The notes under the pieces: generated by a model
What the model was told of the DNA's origin: nothing
The model's input: only the letters and a program-made list of their open reading frames with translations
Databases searched by the model: none
Source: Hyphomicrobiales bacterium
Lineage (GTDB): Bacteria; Pseudomonadota; Alphaproteobacteria; Rhizobiales; Beijerinckiaceae
NCBI GenBank assembly: GCA_027483945.1
Contig: JAIXTM010000009.1
Coordinates: forward strand, 124,001 to 188,000
Direction of reading: 5' to 3'
Length of the DNA: 64,000 nt
Program-made: the position numbers and the translations under genes
In this document: positions 1 through 7,956 of the stretch, in pieces
How positions within the stretch are numbered: position 1 is the first letter of the stretch
How the letters are laid out: the number at the start of each line of letters is the position of its first letter

Positions 1-402
1 CGCAGCGCGTTCAAGCCGCTGGAGACCATGTTCAGCCAGAGCATCGAGAGCCTGGCGAAGGCGGTCTCGGGCGCCGGGACGACGATCGCCAGCGCCCGCG
101 GCAACGTGCTGGCGGGCGGGCGCATCGTGCCCTTCGCCGCCGGCGGCGTCGTCGCGGCGCCGACCTATTTTCCCATGGGCCGCGACACGGGCCTGATGGG
201 CGAGGCCGGGCCGGAGGCGATCATGCCGCTGAGCCGCGGCGCCGACGGCCGGCTCGGCGTGCGCGCCAGCGGCGCCGCGCAGCGCCCGGTCAGCGTCACG
301 GTGACGATCGCGACGCCGGACGCCGAGAGCTTCCGCCGCTCGGAGGCGCAGGTCGCCGCGACCCTCGCCCGCGCCGTGGCGCGTGGCCAGCGCGCGCTCT
401 GA
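1..402 (+). CDS. GTA/phage tail tape measure protein, C-terminal part (5' end outside window)
   Basis: The reading frame is open from base 1, so only the last 133 residues are visible. The piece is rich in Gly/Ala and contains the segment GLMGEAGPEAIMPLSRG (about residues 65-81). That segment is typical of the C-terminal end of lambda-like and GTA tail tape measure proteins, which set tail length and are threaded through the tail tube. Position supports the call: it is followed directly by the distal tail (DUF2460), hub (DUF2163), NlpC/P60 and megatron genes, the fixed order g11-g15 of the Rhodobacter capsulatus GTA cluster. The next gene starts 10 bp after the stop, so they are probably co-transcribed. 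The total length cannot be judged here. Confidence 0.8.
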   Translation, partial: RSAFKPLETMFSQSIESLAKAVSGAGTTIASARGNVLAGGRIVPFAAGGVVAAPTYFPMGRDTGLMGEAGPEAIMPLSRGADGRLGVRASGAAQRPVSVTVTIATPDAESFRRSEAQVAATLARAVARGQRAL

Positions 403-412
403 GGGCTCATCC

Positions 413-1054
413 ATGGCCGCCTTCCACGAGATCCGCTTTCCGGTCGACATCGCGCTGGGCAGCCGGGGCGGGCCGACGCGCCTGACCCAGGTCGTCACGC
501 TCGCCTCGGGGCGCGAGACCCGCAACGCGCGCTGGGCCCATTCCCGCCGCCGCTACGATGCCGGCTACGGGATTAAGACCCTCGACGCGCTGCATCAGGT
601 CGTCGCCTTCTTCGAGGAGCGGCGCGGACGGCTCCACGGCTTCCGCTGGCGCGACCGGCTCGACTGCCAGTCCTGCGCGCCCTCGGCCGCGCCGACGCCG
701 CTCGACCAGGTGCTGGGGGAGGGCGACGGCATCCGCACCGCCTTCCAGCTCACGAGGACCTATGGCGGCGCCCATGCGCCCTACCGGCGGGATATCGTGA
801 AGCCCGTCGCGGGCACCGTGCGGGTGGCGGTCGCCGGAACGGAGGCGGTCGCGGGGCTCGCCTTCGAATGCGACCCGGCGACGGGCATCGTCGCATTCCT
901 GCCCGGCCACGTGCCTGCGCCGGGCGCGGCCGTCACGGCCGGCTTCCAGTTCGACGTGCCGGTCCGGTTCGACACCGACGCCCTCGACATCGACCTCTCG
1001 GCCTTCGCGGCCGGGGCCATCCCCTCGATCCCGCTGATCGAAATCCTGCCCTGA
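413..1054 (+). CDS. GTA distal tail protein, DUF2460 family (g12-like)
   Basis: A 213-residue protein beginning MAAFHEIRFPVDIALGSRGG. It has the family's internal segment with Trp/Arg-rich FRWRDRLDC and the C-terminal half rich in valine/phenylalanine. This matches the DUF2460/TIGR02217 family, the distal tail protein that links the tail tube to the baseplate in gene transfer agents. I chose the ATG at 413 rather than the longer in-frame opening at 383, because 383 lies inside the upstream gene and the family starts with the (A)FHEVRFP motif. It sits between the tape measure and hub genes with 10-11 bp gaps, as in RcGTA. Confidence 0.87.
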   Translation: MAAFHEIRFPVDIALGSRGGPTRLTQVVTLASGRETRNARWAHSRRRYDAGYGIKTLDALHQVVAFFEERRGRLHGFRWRDRLDCQSCAPSAAPTPLDQVLGEGDGIRTAFQLTRTYGGAHAPYRRDIVKPVAGTVRVAVAGTEAVAGLAFECDPATGIVAFLPGHVPAPGAAVTAGFQFDVPVRFDTDALDIDLSAFAAGAIPSIPLIEILP

Positions 1055-1065
1055 GGACTCAAGCC

Positions 1066-1962
1066 ATGCGCACGATCGATCCTGCGCTCGCCGCGCACCT
1101 TGCCGGCGGGACGACGACCCTGTGCCGCTGCTGGCGGCTGATCCGCGCCGACGGCGCCGTCCTCGGCTTCACCGACCATGACCGCGACCTCGTCTTCGGC
1201 GGCACGACCTTCCGCGCCGCGACGGGGCTGGAGGCCGCGGAAGCCACCGCCGAACTCGGCTTCGCGATCGGCGGCGGCGAGGTCGCCGGCGCGCTCTCCG
1301 ATGCCGGCCTCACCGAGGAGGACCTGGCGGGCGGGCTCTACGACAATGCTCGCGTCGAGACCTGGGCCGTGAACTGGCAGGATGTCGGCCAGCGGCTCCT
1401 TCTCGATATCGGCTCGGTCGGCGAGGTGCGCCGGGGCGACGGCGCCTTCGTCGCCGAGTTGCGGGGCCTTGCCCACCGCCTCGACGAGGAGCGCGGCCGC
1501 GTCTATGCCGCGACCTGTTCCGCCGATCTCGGCGACGCCCGCTGCGGCATCGACCTGGCGCTCCCCGCCTGGCTCGGCACGGGCAGCGTGACGGCGGGCG
1601 ACGGTCGCGGCAGCCTTGTCGCCGCGGGGCTCGGCGCCTTCGCCGACGGGTTCTTCACCGGCGGGCGCCTGACCTGGACCTCCGGCGCCAATGCGGGCCG
1701 CAGCGTCGCCGTGCAGACCCATGGCGTGGACGGGGCGGGCGCCGCGACGCTCGCGCTCTGGGAGCCGGCGGCGTCCCCGATCGCGCCGGGCGACGCCTTC
1801 GGCGTGACCGCCGGCTGCGACAAGACCTTCGCCACCTGCCGCGCCCGCTTCGGCAACGGCGCCAATTTCCGCGGCTTCCCGCACATGCCGGGCAACGACG
1901 TGATGATCCGCTATGCCCGCGAGGGGCAGGCGGGCTTCGACGGCGGGAGCCTCGCCGGATGA
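1066..1962 (+). CDS. GTA baseplate hub protein, DUF2163 with C-terminal BR0599-type domain (g13-like)
   Basis: A 298-residue protein starting MRTIDPALAAHL. The N-terminal domain holds TTLCRCWRL and FTDHDRDL, typical of DUF2163. The C-terminal domain has the phage_BR0599 pattern, with ATCSADLGDARC near residue 150 and TAGCDKTFATCRARFGN near residue 250, ending in the FRGFPHMPG motif. Conserved cysteines in this family bind an iron-sulfur cluster in the RcGTA hub (established for that particle, inferred here). The ATG at 1066 was chosen over upstream in-frame starts that overlap the distal tail gene. Its stop overlaps the next start as ATGA (1959-1962), which indicates translational coupling. 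Confidence 0.87.
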   Translation: MRTIDPALAAHLAGGTTTLCRCWRLIRADGAVLGFTDHDRDLVFGGTTFRAATGLEAAEATAELGFAIGGGEVAGALSDAGLTEEDLAGGLYDNARVETWAVNWQDVGQRLLLDIGSVGEVRRGDGAFVAELRGLAHRLDEERGRVYAATCSADLGDARCGIDLALPAWLGTGSVTAGDGRGSLVAAGLGAFADGFFTGGRLTWTSGANAGRSVAVQTHGVDGAGAATLALWEPAASPIAPGDAFGVTAGCDKTFATCRARFGNGANFRGFPHMPGNDVMIRYAREGQAGFDGGSLAG

Positions 1963-2399
1963 GGCCGGCCAGCCGGGCGCGGATCGTGGCGGAGGCGCGG
2001 GCCTGGATCGGCACGCCCTATCTCCACCAGGCATCGCTCCGGGGCGCGGGCTGCGACTGCCTCGGCCTCGTGCGCGGCGTCTGGCGCGCCTTCGCCGACA
2101 CCGAGCCGGAGCCGCTGCCGCCCTACGCGCCCGACTGGGCAGAGGCGGCGGGACGCGACACGCTGACAGCGGCGGCCAGGCGCCACCTGAACCCCGTCGC
2201 CATCGACGCGGCGCGGGAGGGCGACGTGCTGCTCTTCCGCTGGCGGGCGCATCTGCCGGCCAAGCACTGCGCGATCCTCACCGGCGCCGGCCACATGGTC
2301 CACGCCCATGACGGCGCCTGCGTCGCCGAGGTGCCCCTCGCGCCCTGGTGGCGGCGGCATGTCTGCGGCGCCTTCTCCTTCCCTAACCTGACGGACTGA
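1959..2399 (+). CDS. GTA NlpC/P60 family cell wall peptidase (g14-like)
   Basis: A 146-residue NlpC/P60 peptidase. The catalytic cysteine is Cys34 in GCDCLGLV, with Cys in place after the conserved Asp. The catalytic histidine is His103 in AKHCAILTG. A further His in MVHAHDG fits the third position region. In GTAs this enzyme sits at the tail tip and trims peptidoglycan during DNA delivery. The start overlaps the hub gene stop by 4 bp. Length fits the TIGR02219 phage-type peptidase family (about 140-150 residues). Nothing suggests inactivation. Confidence 0.9.
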   Translation: MRPASRARIVAEARAWIGTPYLHQASLRGAGCDCLGLVRGVWRAFADTEPEPLPPYAPDWAEAAGRDTLTAAARRHLNPVAIDAAREGDVLLFRWRAHLPAKHCAILTGAGHMVHAHDGACVAEVPLAPWWRRHVCGAFSFPNLTD

Positions 2400-2404
2400 C
2401 ACCC

Positions 2405-5400
2405 ATGGCGATGCTGCTCCTCCAGACCGCCGGCGCGGCCCTCGGCAATGCCGTCGGCGGCCCCATCGGCGCCGTGATCGGCCGCGCCGCCGGGGCGGTC
2501 GCGGGTGCCTATATCGACAGCGCGCTGATGGGCGGCAGCGGCAAGGGCCGCTTCCAGCAGGTGGAGGGGCCGCGCCTGAATGACATGCCGGGCCTCGCCT
2601 CCACCGAAGGCGCGCCGATCCCGCGCGTCTATGGCCGCGCGCGCATCGGCGGGCAGCTGATCTGGGCGACGCGGTTCGAGGAGGTCGTGTCCACGCAGGT
2701 GACGCGCACCCGCGCCTCCGGCGGCAAGGGCACGCCGAAACCCCCGGCGACGACGACCGTCACCACCTCCTATTCCTATTACGCCAACCTCGCGGTCGGC
2801 CTGTGCGAGGGGCCCATCGCCGGCATCCGCCGCATCTGGGCCGACGGGCAGGAGCTCGACCTCACGACCTTCGCCATGCGGGTCTACACAGGCACGGACG
2901 CGCAGGGGCCGGACCCGCTCATCCTCGCCAAGGAGGGCGCCGCGCCCGCCTATCGCGGCCTTGCCTATGTCGTGTTCGAGCGGCTGCCCGTCGGCCCGTT
3001 CGGCAACCGCATCCCGCAGCTCAGCTTCGAGGTGCTGCGGCCGGTCCAGGGCCTCGCCCAGGCGATCCGCGGCGTCTGCCTCATCCCCGGCTCCACGGAG
3101 TTCGGCTACGACACGACCCATGTCGTGCGCGTGCTGGGCGAAGGTTCCTCCGCCTCGGAGAACCGGCACCAGCTCCAGGCCTCCACCGACATCAAGGCCT
3201 CCCTCGACGCGCTCCAGGCCCTGTGCCCGAACCTCGCCCGCGTCGCCATCGTCGCGAGCTGGTTCGGCACCGACCTGCGCGCCGGGTCCTGCCGGATCGA
3301 GCCGCGCGTCGACCTCTCCGACAAGGTGACAGACGGGGCCACCTGGTCCGTCGCCGGGCTCGACCGCGCCTCGGCGCAGCCCGTCTCCACCGCCTCCGGC
3401 CGCGCCGCCTATGGCGGGACGCCGGACGATGCCGGGCTGATCCGCCTCATCGCCACGCTGAAGGCGCGCGGCCTTGAGGTCGTGCTCTATCCCTTCCTGC
3501 TGATGGACATCCCCGCCGGCAACGCGCTGCCCGACCCGTGGACGGGGGACGCCGCGCAGCCCGCCTATCCCTGGCGCGGGCGGATCACGTGTTTCCCCGC
3601 GCCGGACAGGCCAGGCTCGCCGGACGGGACGGCGGCGGCCGCAAGCGAGGTCGCCGCCTTCTTCGGCACGGCCGTGCCCGCCCATTTCACGGTATCGAGC
3701 GGCGCGGTCGCCTATTCCGGCCCGGACGAATGGAGCCTCGGCCGGCAGGTCCTGCATTACGCCGCCCTCGCCGTGGCGGCGGGCGGCGTCGACGGCTTCG
3801 TCATCGGCTCCGAACTCGTCGGGCTGACGCGGGTGCGCGCGGCGCCGGGCATCTATCCGGCCGTCGCCCGGCTCGCGACCCTCGCGGCGCAGGTGAAGGC
3901 CCTCTGCGGCCCCGCGACGGCCGTGACCTATGCCGCCGACTGGACCGAATACGGGGCCCATACAAGCGGCGGCGGCGCGGAAATCCGCTTCCCCCTCGAC
4001 GCGCTCTGGGCGAGCCCCGACATCGACGCCGTCGGCATCGACTTCTACCCGCCGGTCAGCGACTGGCGCGACGGCTTCGGCCATCCCGATGCGCAGGACG
4101 CCCGCTCCGCCCACGATCCGGCCTATCTCGCCGCCGGGCTCGGCGGGGGCGAAGCCTTCGACTGGTACTATGCCGACGAGGCGGACCGGGCGGCGCAGGT
4201 CCGCACGCCCATCACCGACGGCGCCTATGGCAAGCCCTGGATCTACCGGCCGAAGGACATCCGCTCCTGGTGGAGCGAGCCGCATGTGGAGCGCGTCGGC
4301 GGGGTCGAGACCGCTGCCACGGCCTGGGTGCCGCGCTCCAAGCCGGTCTGGCTCACCGAGATCGGCTGCCCGGCGGTGGACAAGGGCGCCAACGCGCCCA
4401 ACGTCTTCCCCGATCCGAAATCCGCCGAGGGCGGCCTGCCGCCCTTCTCGCGCGGCGCGCGGGACGACCTGATCCAGCGCCGGTTGCTGACCGCGATCCT
4501 GACGCGGTTCGATCCGGCCCTGCCGGGGCACGACCCCGCCGACAATCCCGTCTCGCCGCTCTATGGCGGGCCGATGGTGGACCCCGCCGCGACCTGCATC
4601 TGGTGCTGGGACGCGAGGCCCTATCCCGCCTTTCCGGACCTGTCGGGCGTGTGGGCGGACGCCGCGAACTGGGAGCGCGGCCATTGGCTCAACGGCCGCA
4701 TCGAGGGCGGCGGCGTGGACGAGCTCGTCCGCGCGATCCTCGCCGATCACGGCTGCCCGCTGCCGGACCGGGTGGAGATCGACGGCTTCTTCGACGGCTA
4801 CGTCATCGACCGGCCCATGTCGGCCCGCGCCGCCCTGGAGCCGCTGGCGCTGCTTCATGGCTTCGAGGCCATCGCCTCCGGCGGGAGCCTCGCCTTCCGC
4901 GGCCGGGCGGGCCGGGCGGTCGCGGACCTGACCGACGACGACCTCGTGCCCGAGCGCGACGGCACCCGCATCCGCGTCACCCGCGCGCAGGAGACCGAAT
5001 TGCCGCGCGAGCTGCGCGTCGCCTTCACCGACGGGGAGGGCGAGTTCCGCCGCGCCGCCGCCCGCTCCCGCCGGCTGGACGGGGACGCCCTGCGGGAGGT
5101 CGGCGCCGACATCGCCCTGGTGAGCCGCCGCGCCGAAATGCAGCGCCTCGCCGACATCTGGCTGCAGGACCTCTGGATCGCCCGCGAGACGGCGGAATTC
5201 GCCGTCGGGCCGGAGGCGCTCGCGCTCGAGATCGGCGATATCGTCGCGCTGCCGCAGGCGGGCGGGCGGCTTCACCGCATCACCCGCATCGCCGACGGCG
5301 AGGTCCGCCGCATGGCCTCCCGCGCGGTGGAGCCCTCGCTCTACGACCTGCCCGCCCCCTCCCTGCCGCGCACGCCGCGCCCGGCCCCGGCCATACCCGG

Positions 5401-6331
5401 CCGTCCCTATGCGCTGGTCCTGGACCTGCCTGTGGCGCTGTCCGATCCGCCGGTCCTGCAATGGCTGGCGATCCGCGCCGACCCCTGGCCGGGGCCCATG
5501 GCGGTGTGGCGCTCGGCCGACGGGGAGAGCTATGCGCTCCTCGCCATCGCAGCGGCGCCTTCGGTCGTCGGCACCACGACGAGCGTCCTCGCGCCCGGCC
5601 CGCTCTGGCGCTTCGATCCAGGCTCGGTGGACATGCGCCTTGCCGGCGGTTTCCTGTCCGCGGTGGGCGATGACGCGGCCCTGTCGGGCGCCAACACGCT
5701 GGCGGTCCTCGGTCCGGACGGCATCTGGGAGCTTCTCTCCGCCGCCGGGGCGCAACTGGTCGCGCCGGACACATGGCGCCTGACGCGGCTTCTGCGCGGG
5801 CTCGGCGGCTCGGAAGCGGCGGCGTCCCGCCCGGTCCCCGCCGGTGCACCCGTCGTCGCCGTCGATTCCACGCTCGTCCCGCTGGCGGAGGGCGCCCGCG
5901 ATCTCGGGCGCACCTGGCGCTACCGCATCGGTCCCGCGGACCGGGACCATTCGGACCCGGCCTGTCGCGAGGTCGTCGCGACGCCGGGGCCGCTCGCCCT
6001 CCAGCCCCGCTCCCCGGTGGCCCTGCGGGCGCGGCGCACGGCAGAGGGGATCGTCATGTCCTGGATCCGCCGCACCCGCTTCGACGGGGATGCCTGGGAG
6101 CCGCTGGACGTGCCCCTGTCGGAAGCCCTCGAGGCCTATCGCGTCGAGATCCGGTCGGGCGGGACGATCTTGCGGGTCCTCGCCGCCTCGACCCCCTCGA
6201 TCCTCTATCCCGCCGCCGACGAGATCGCGGATTTCGGCGCGGCCCAGACCAGCCTCGACGTGTCGGTCGCGCAGGTCAGCGCCAGCGTCAGCCTCGGCAT
6301 CGCGGCACGGGAGGTCCTTCCCGTCTCGTGA
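2405..6331 (+). CDS. GTA megatron / host-specificity baseplate protein with TIM-barrel-like domain (g15-like)
   Basis: A very large protein (1308 residues) starting MAMLLLQTAGAALGNAVGG, the glycine/alanine-rich opening usual for GTA ORF15. Residues about 420-730 form a glycoside-hydrolase-like TIM-barrel segment (DEWSLGRQVLHYA, DGFVIGSELVGLTRV, TYAADWTEYG, DAVGIDFYPP). About 770-950 resembles the Phage-tail_3 domain, and the remainder the C-terminal receptor-binding part. The length is normal for the family (1250-1320) and the frame is uninterrupted, so this last tail gene looks functional. It starts 5 bp after the peptidase stop. The role is baseplate completion and host contact (known for RcGTA). 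Confidence 0.9.
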   Translation: MAMLLLQTAGAALGNAVGGPIGAVIGRAAGAVAGAYIDSALMGGSGKGRFQQVEGPRLNDMPGLASTEGAPIPRVYGRARIGGQLIWATRFEEVVSTQVTRTRASGGKGTPKPPATTTVTTSYSYYANLAVGLCEGPIAGIRRIWADGQELDLTTFAMRVYTGTDAQGPDPLILAKEGAAPAYRGLAYVVFERLPVGPFGNRIPQLSFEVLRPVQGLAQAIRGVCLIPGSTEFGYDTTHVVRVLGEGSSASENRHQLQASTDIKASLDALQALCPNLARVAIVASWFGTDLRAGSCRIEPRVDLSDKVTDGATWSVAGLDRASAQPVSTASGRAAYGGTPDDAGLIRLIATLKARGLEVVLYPFLLMDIPAGNALPDPWTGDAAQPAYPWRGRITCFPAPDRPGSPDGTAAAASEVAAFFGTAVPAHFTVSSGAVAYSGPDEWSLGRQVLHYAALAVAAGGVDGFVIGSELVGLTRVRAAPGIYPAVARLATLAAQVKALCGPATAVTYAADWTEYGAHTSGGGAEIRFPLDALWASPDIDAVGIDFYPPVSDWRDGFGHPDAQDARSAHDPAYLAAGLGGGEAFDWYYADEADRAAQVRTPITDGAYGKPWIYRPKDIRSWWSEPHVERVGGVETAATAWVPRSKPVWLTEIGCPAVDKGANAPNVFPDPKSAEGGLPPFSRGARDDLIQRRLLTAILTRFDPALPGHDPADNPVSPLYGGPMVDPAATCIWCWDARPYPAFPDLSGVWADAANWERGHWLNGRIEGGGVDELVRAILADHGCPLPDRVEIDGFFDGYVIDRPMSARAALEPLALLHGFEAIASGGSLAFRGRAGRAVADLTDDDLVPERDGTRIRVTRAQETELPRELRVAFTDGEGEFRRAAARSRRLDGDALREVGADIALVSRRAEMQRLADIWLQDLWIARETAEFAVGPEALALEIGDIVALPQAGGRLHRITRIADGEVRRMASRAVEPSLYDLPAPSLPRTPRPAPAIPGRPYALVLDLPVALSDPPVLQWLAIRADPWPGPMAVWRSADGESYALLAIAAAPSVVGTTTSVLAPGPLWRFDPGSVDMRLAGGFLSAVGDDAALSGANTLAVLGPDGIWELLSAAGAQLVAPDTWRLTRLLRGLGGSEAAASRPVPAGAPVVAVDSTLVPLAEGARDLGRTWRYRIGPADRDHSDPACREVVATPGPLALQPRSPVALRARRTAEGIVMSWIRRTRFDGDAWEPLDVPLSEALEAYRVEIRSGGTILRVLAASTPSILYPAADEIADFGAAQTSLDVSVAQVSASVSLGIAAREVLPVS

Positions 6332-6340
6332 CGTCTCGAA

Positions 6341-6357
6341 ACGGCCTTTTCGGCCGT
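6341..6357 (+). terminator. Small hairpin after the megatron gene
   Basis: ACGGCC, five-base loop, GGCCGT, lying 10 bp after the megatron stop and followed by CCCGCTTTT. The stem is only 6 bp and the T run is displaced by four bases, so it is a weak candidate for a terminator or attenuator between the tail genes and the endolysin gene. Confidence 0.3.
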
Positions 6358-6382
6358 CCCGCTTTTCCAGGAGTCCATTGCC

Positions 6383-6934
6383 ATGAGCGAGAGCCGTTTT
6401 TCGGCTTGCCTGTCCGTCGTGCTCGCCCATGAGGGCGGCTTCGTCGATCATCCCCGCGATCCCGGCGGGGCGACCAAATACGGCATCACCCGGGCCACGC
6501 TGGGGGAGGCGCTCGGCCGCCCGGCTTCGCGCGCCGACGTGAAGAGCCTCGACCTGCGCCAGGCGGAGGCGATCTACCGGGAGCGCTACTGGCTGCCGCT
6601 CCAGGCCGATCACCTGCCGGTCGGGCTCGACCTCGCGGTCTTCGATTATTGCGTCAATTCCGGCCAGCGCCGGGCGGTCACCGGCCTCCAGCGCGCCGTC
6701 GGCGTCCCGCCGGACGGGCTGATCGGGCCGCGCACCCTCGCCGGCGCCCGCGCTGCCGACAGGCGCGCGGCGATTCGCAGCCTCTGCGCCGGCCGGCTCG
6801 CCTTCCTGCGTGGGCTGAAGGAATGGCCGGTCTTCGGCAGGGGCTGGCGGCGGCGGGTTTCGGAGGTGGAAAGCCGCGCGATCGCCGATGCGGAGCGCTC
6901 CGTTCAGGTGGCGTTCACGGGCCCGCCGCGATAG
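6383..6934 (+). CDS. GH108-family peptidoglycan hydrolase (endolysin, TtsA/ZliS-like)
   Basis: A 183-residue lytic enzyme. The N-terminal GH108 domain starts with the signature LAHEGGFVDHPRDPGGATKYGIT, where Glu17 is the expected catalytic acid. The C-terminal part (about residues 95-175) is a PG_binding_3-like segment (LQRAVGVPPDGLIGPRTL). There is no signal peptide, as in holin-dependent endolysins. A Shine-Dalgarno AGGAG lies 13 bp upstream of the ATG. It directly follows the GTA megatron gene on the same strand, so it may serve GTA release by lysis. In R. capsulatus the GTA lysis genes are unlinked, so this linkage is informative but not proof. No holin gene is obvious next to it within the window. 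Confidence 0.85.
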   Translation: MSESRFSACLSVVLAHEGGFVDHPRDPGGATKYGITRATLGEALGRPASRADVKSLDLRQAEAIYRERYWLPLQADHLPVGLDLAVFDYCVNSGQRRAVTGLQRAVGVPPDGLIGPRTLAGARAADRRAAIRSLCAGRLAFLRGLKEWPVFGRGWRRRVSEVESRAIADAERSVQVAFTGPPR

Positions 6935-6942
6935 TCCCGGCC

Positions 6943-7251
6943 ATGCCGTTCTTTCTCCTGATCGGGTTCGCGCTGGCGAGCTTCCCGCCCGAAGCGACGG
7001 CCCAGCCCTCGCCCCTGACCTGCCTGTCCCGCCAGGACATGCAGGGCGCGGTCGCGTCGCAGGGCGTCGTCGCGCCCAACGCGGCCGTCCGCGCGGCCCG
7101 CGGCCGGATCGCGAATGCGGAGCTGGTGCGCGTGCGCCTGTGCCGGCATCACGAAAACCTGGTCTATATCGTCACGTTCCTGCGGCGGGACGGCCGCGTC
7201 GCGCCCGTGACGATCGACGCGTCTTCGGGCAAGGTGGCCTCCGACCGCTGA
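6943..7251 (+). CDS. Small secreted protein, PepSY-like, upstream of a two-component system (FeuN-like candidate)
   Basis: A 102-residue protein with an N-terminal signal peptide (MPFFLLIGFALASFPPEATA, cleavage likely after ATA or ATAQ). A small C-terminal domain follows, with strand/helix pattern and the ending VIYIV-type core followed by GRVAPVTIDASSGKV, which resembles a PepSY unit. Two cysteines (SLTCLS region and VRLCRH) could form a disulfide. It starts 8 bp after the endolysin but precedes the response regulator by 37 bp. This layout matches rhizobial feuN-feuP-feuQ, where the periplasmic FeuN restrains FeuQ. Function here is inferred from context only. Confidence 0.6.
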   Translation: MPFFLLIGFALASFPPEATAQPSPLTCLSRQDMQGAVASQGVVAPNAAVRAARGRIANAELVRVRLCRHHENLVYIVTFLRRDGRVAPVTIDASSGKVASDR

Positions 7252-7288
7252 ATCGCAGCGGCCGTGGCGAAGGGAAACGGGACGGATC

Positions 7289-7954
7289 GTGCGCCTGCTC
7301 GTCGTCGAGGACGATGCCGACCTGAACCGGCAGCTCACCCTGGCCCTCCAGCAGGCCGGCTACGTGGTCGATTCGGCGACCGACGGCGAGGAGGGCTTCT
7401 ATCTCGGCGAGACCGAACCCTATGACGCGGTGGTCCTCGACCTCGGCCTTCCCCAGATCGACGGCCTGACGGTCCTGAAGCGCTGGCGCGAGGCGGACCG
7501 GGTCATGCCCGTCCTCATCCTCACCGCCCGCGACCGCTGGAACGACAAGGTCCAGGGCTTCGACGCCGGCGCCGACGACTACCTCGCCAAGCCATTCCAC
7601 ATGGAGGAGTTGCTGGCGCGGGTGCGGGCGCTGCTGCGCCGCGCCGCCGGCCATGCCAGCAGCGAGCTGACCTGCGGGCCGGTGACGCTCGACACCCGCT
7701 CCGGCCGCGTGCTGGTCGAGGGTGCGCCGATCAAGCTGACCTCCCACGAATACCGGCTGCTCGCCTATCTCATGCACCATGTGGGGCGGGTCGTGTCCCG
7801 CGCCGAGCTGACCGAGCACATGTACGACCAGGATTTCGACCGCGATTCCAACACGATCGAGGTCTTCGTCGGCCGCCTGCGCCGCAAGCTCGGCGTCGAC
7901 CTGATCGAGACCGTGCGCGGCCTCGGCTACATCGTGCAGAAGCCCGGCGGATAG
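7289..7954 (+). CDS. OmpR-family response regulator (FeuP-like)
   Basis: A 221-residue regulator with a receiver domain (residues 1-115; acidic pair Asp8/Asp9, phospho-acceptor Asp51 in VLDLGLP, Lys in AKPFHMEELLAR). A C-terminal winged helix follows (about 125-220, ending VRGLGYIVQKPGG). The start codon is GTG at 7289, where the protein begins MRLLVVEDDADL. The histidine kinase follows after 2 bp. Similarity to the PhoP/FeuP group of rhizobial regulators is strong in the linker and wing, but the exact ortholog cannot be fixed from sequence reading alone. Confidence 0.85.
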   Translation: MRLLVVEDDADLNRQLTLALQQAGYVVDSATDGEEGFYLGETEPYDAVVLDLGLPQIDGLTVLKRWREADRVMPVLILTARDRWNDKVQGFDAGADDYLAKPFHMEELLARVRALLRRAAGHASSELTCGPVTLDTRSGRVLVEGAPIKLTSHEYRLLAYLMHHVGRVVSRAELTEHMYDQDFDRDSNTIEVFVGRLRRKLGVDLIETVRGLGYIVQKPGG

Positions 7955-7956
7955 CC

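Noticed and set aside
2123-6613. A 1496-codon open frame on the minus strand opposite the megatron gene
   Set aside because: It is a shadow of the GC-rich third-position bias of the plus-strand GTA genes; its composition (Arg/Gly/Ala) and lack of any motif or RBS show it is not coding.
1-6934. Reading the tail genes as part of an ordinary prophage
   Set aside because: The exact g11-g15 order and families are those of gene transfer agents, and no integrase, repressor or att site is seen nearby; upstream sequence is needed to be final.
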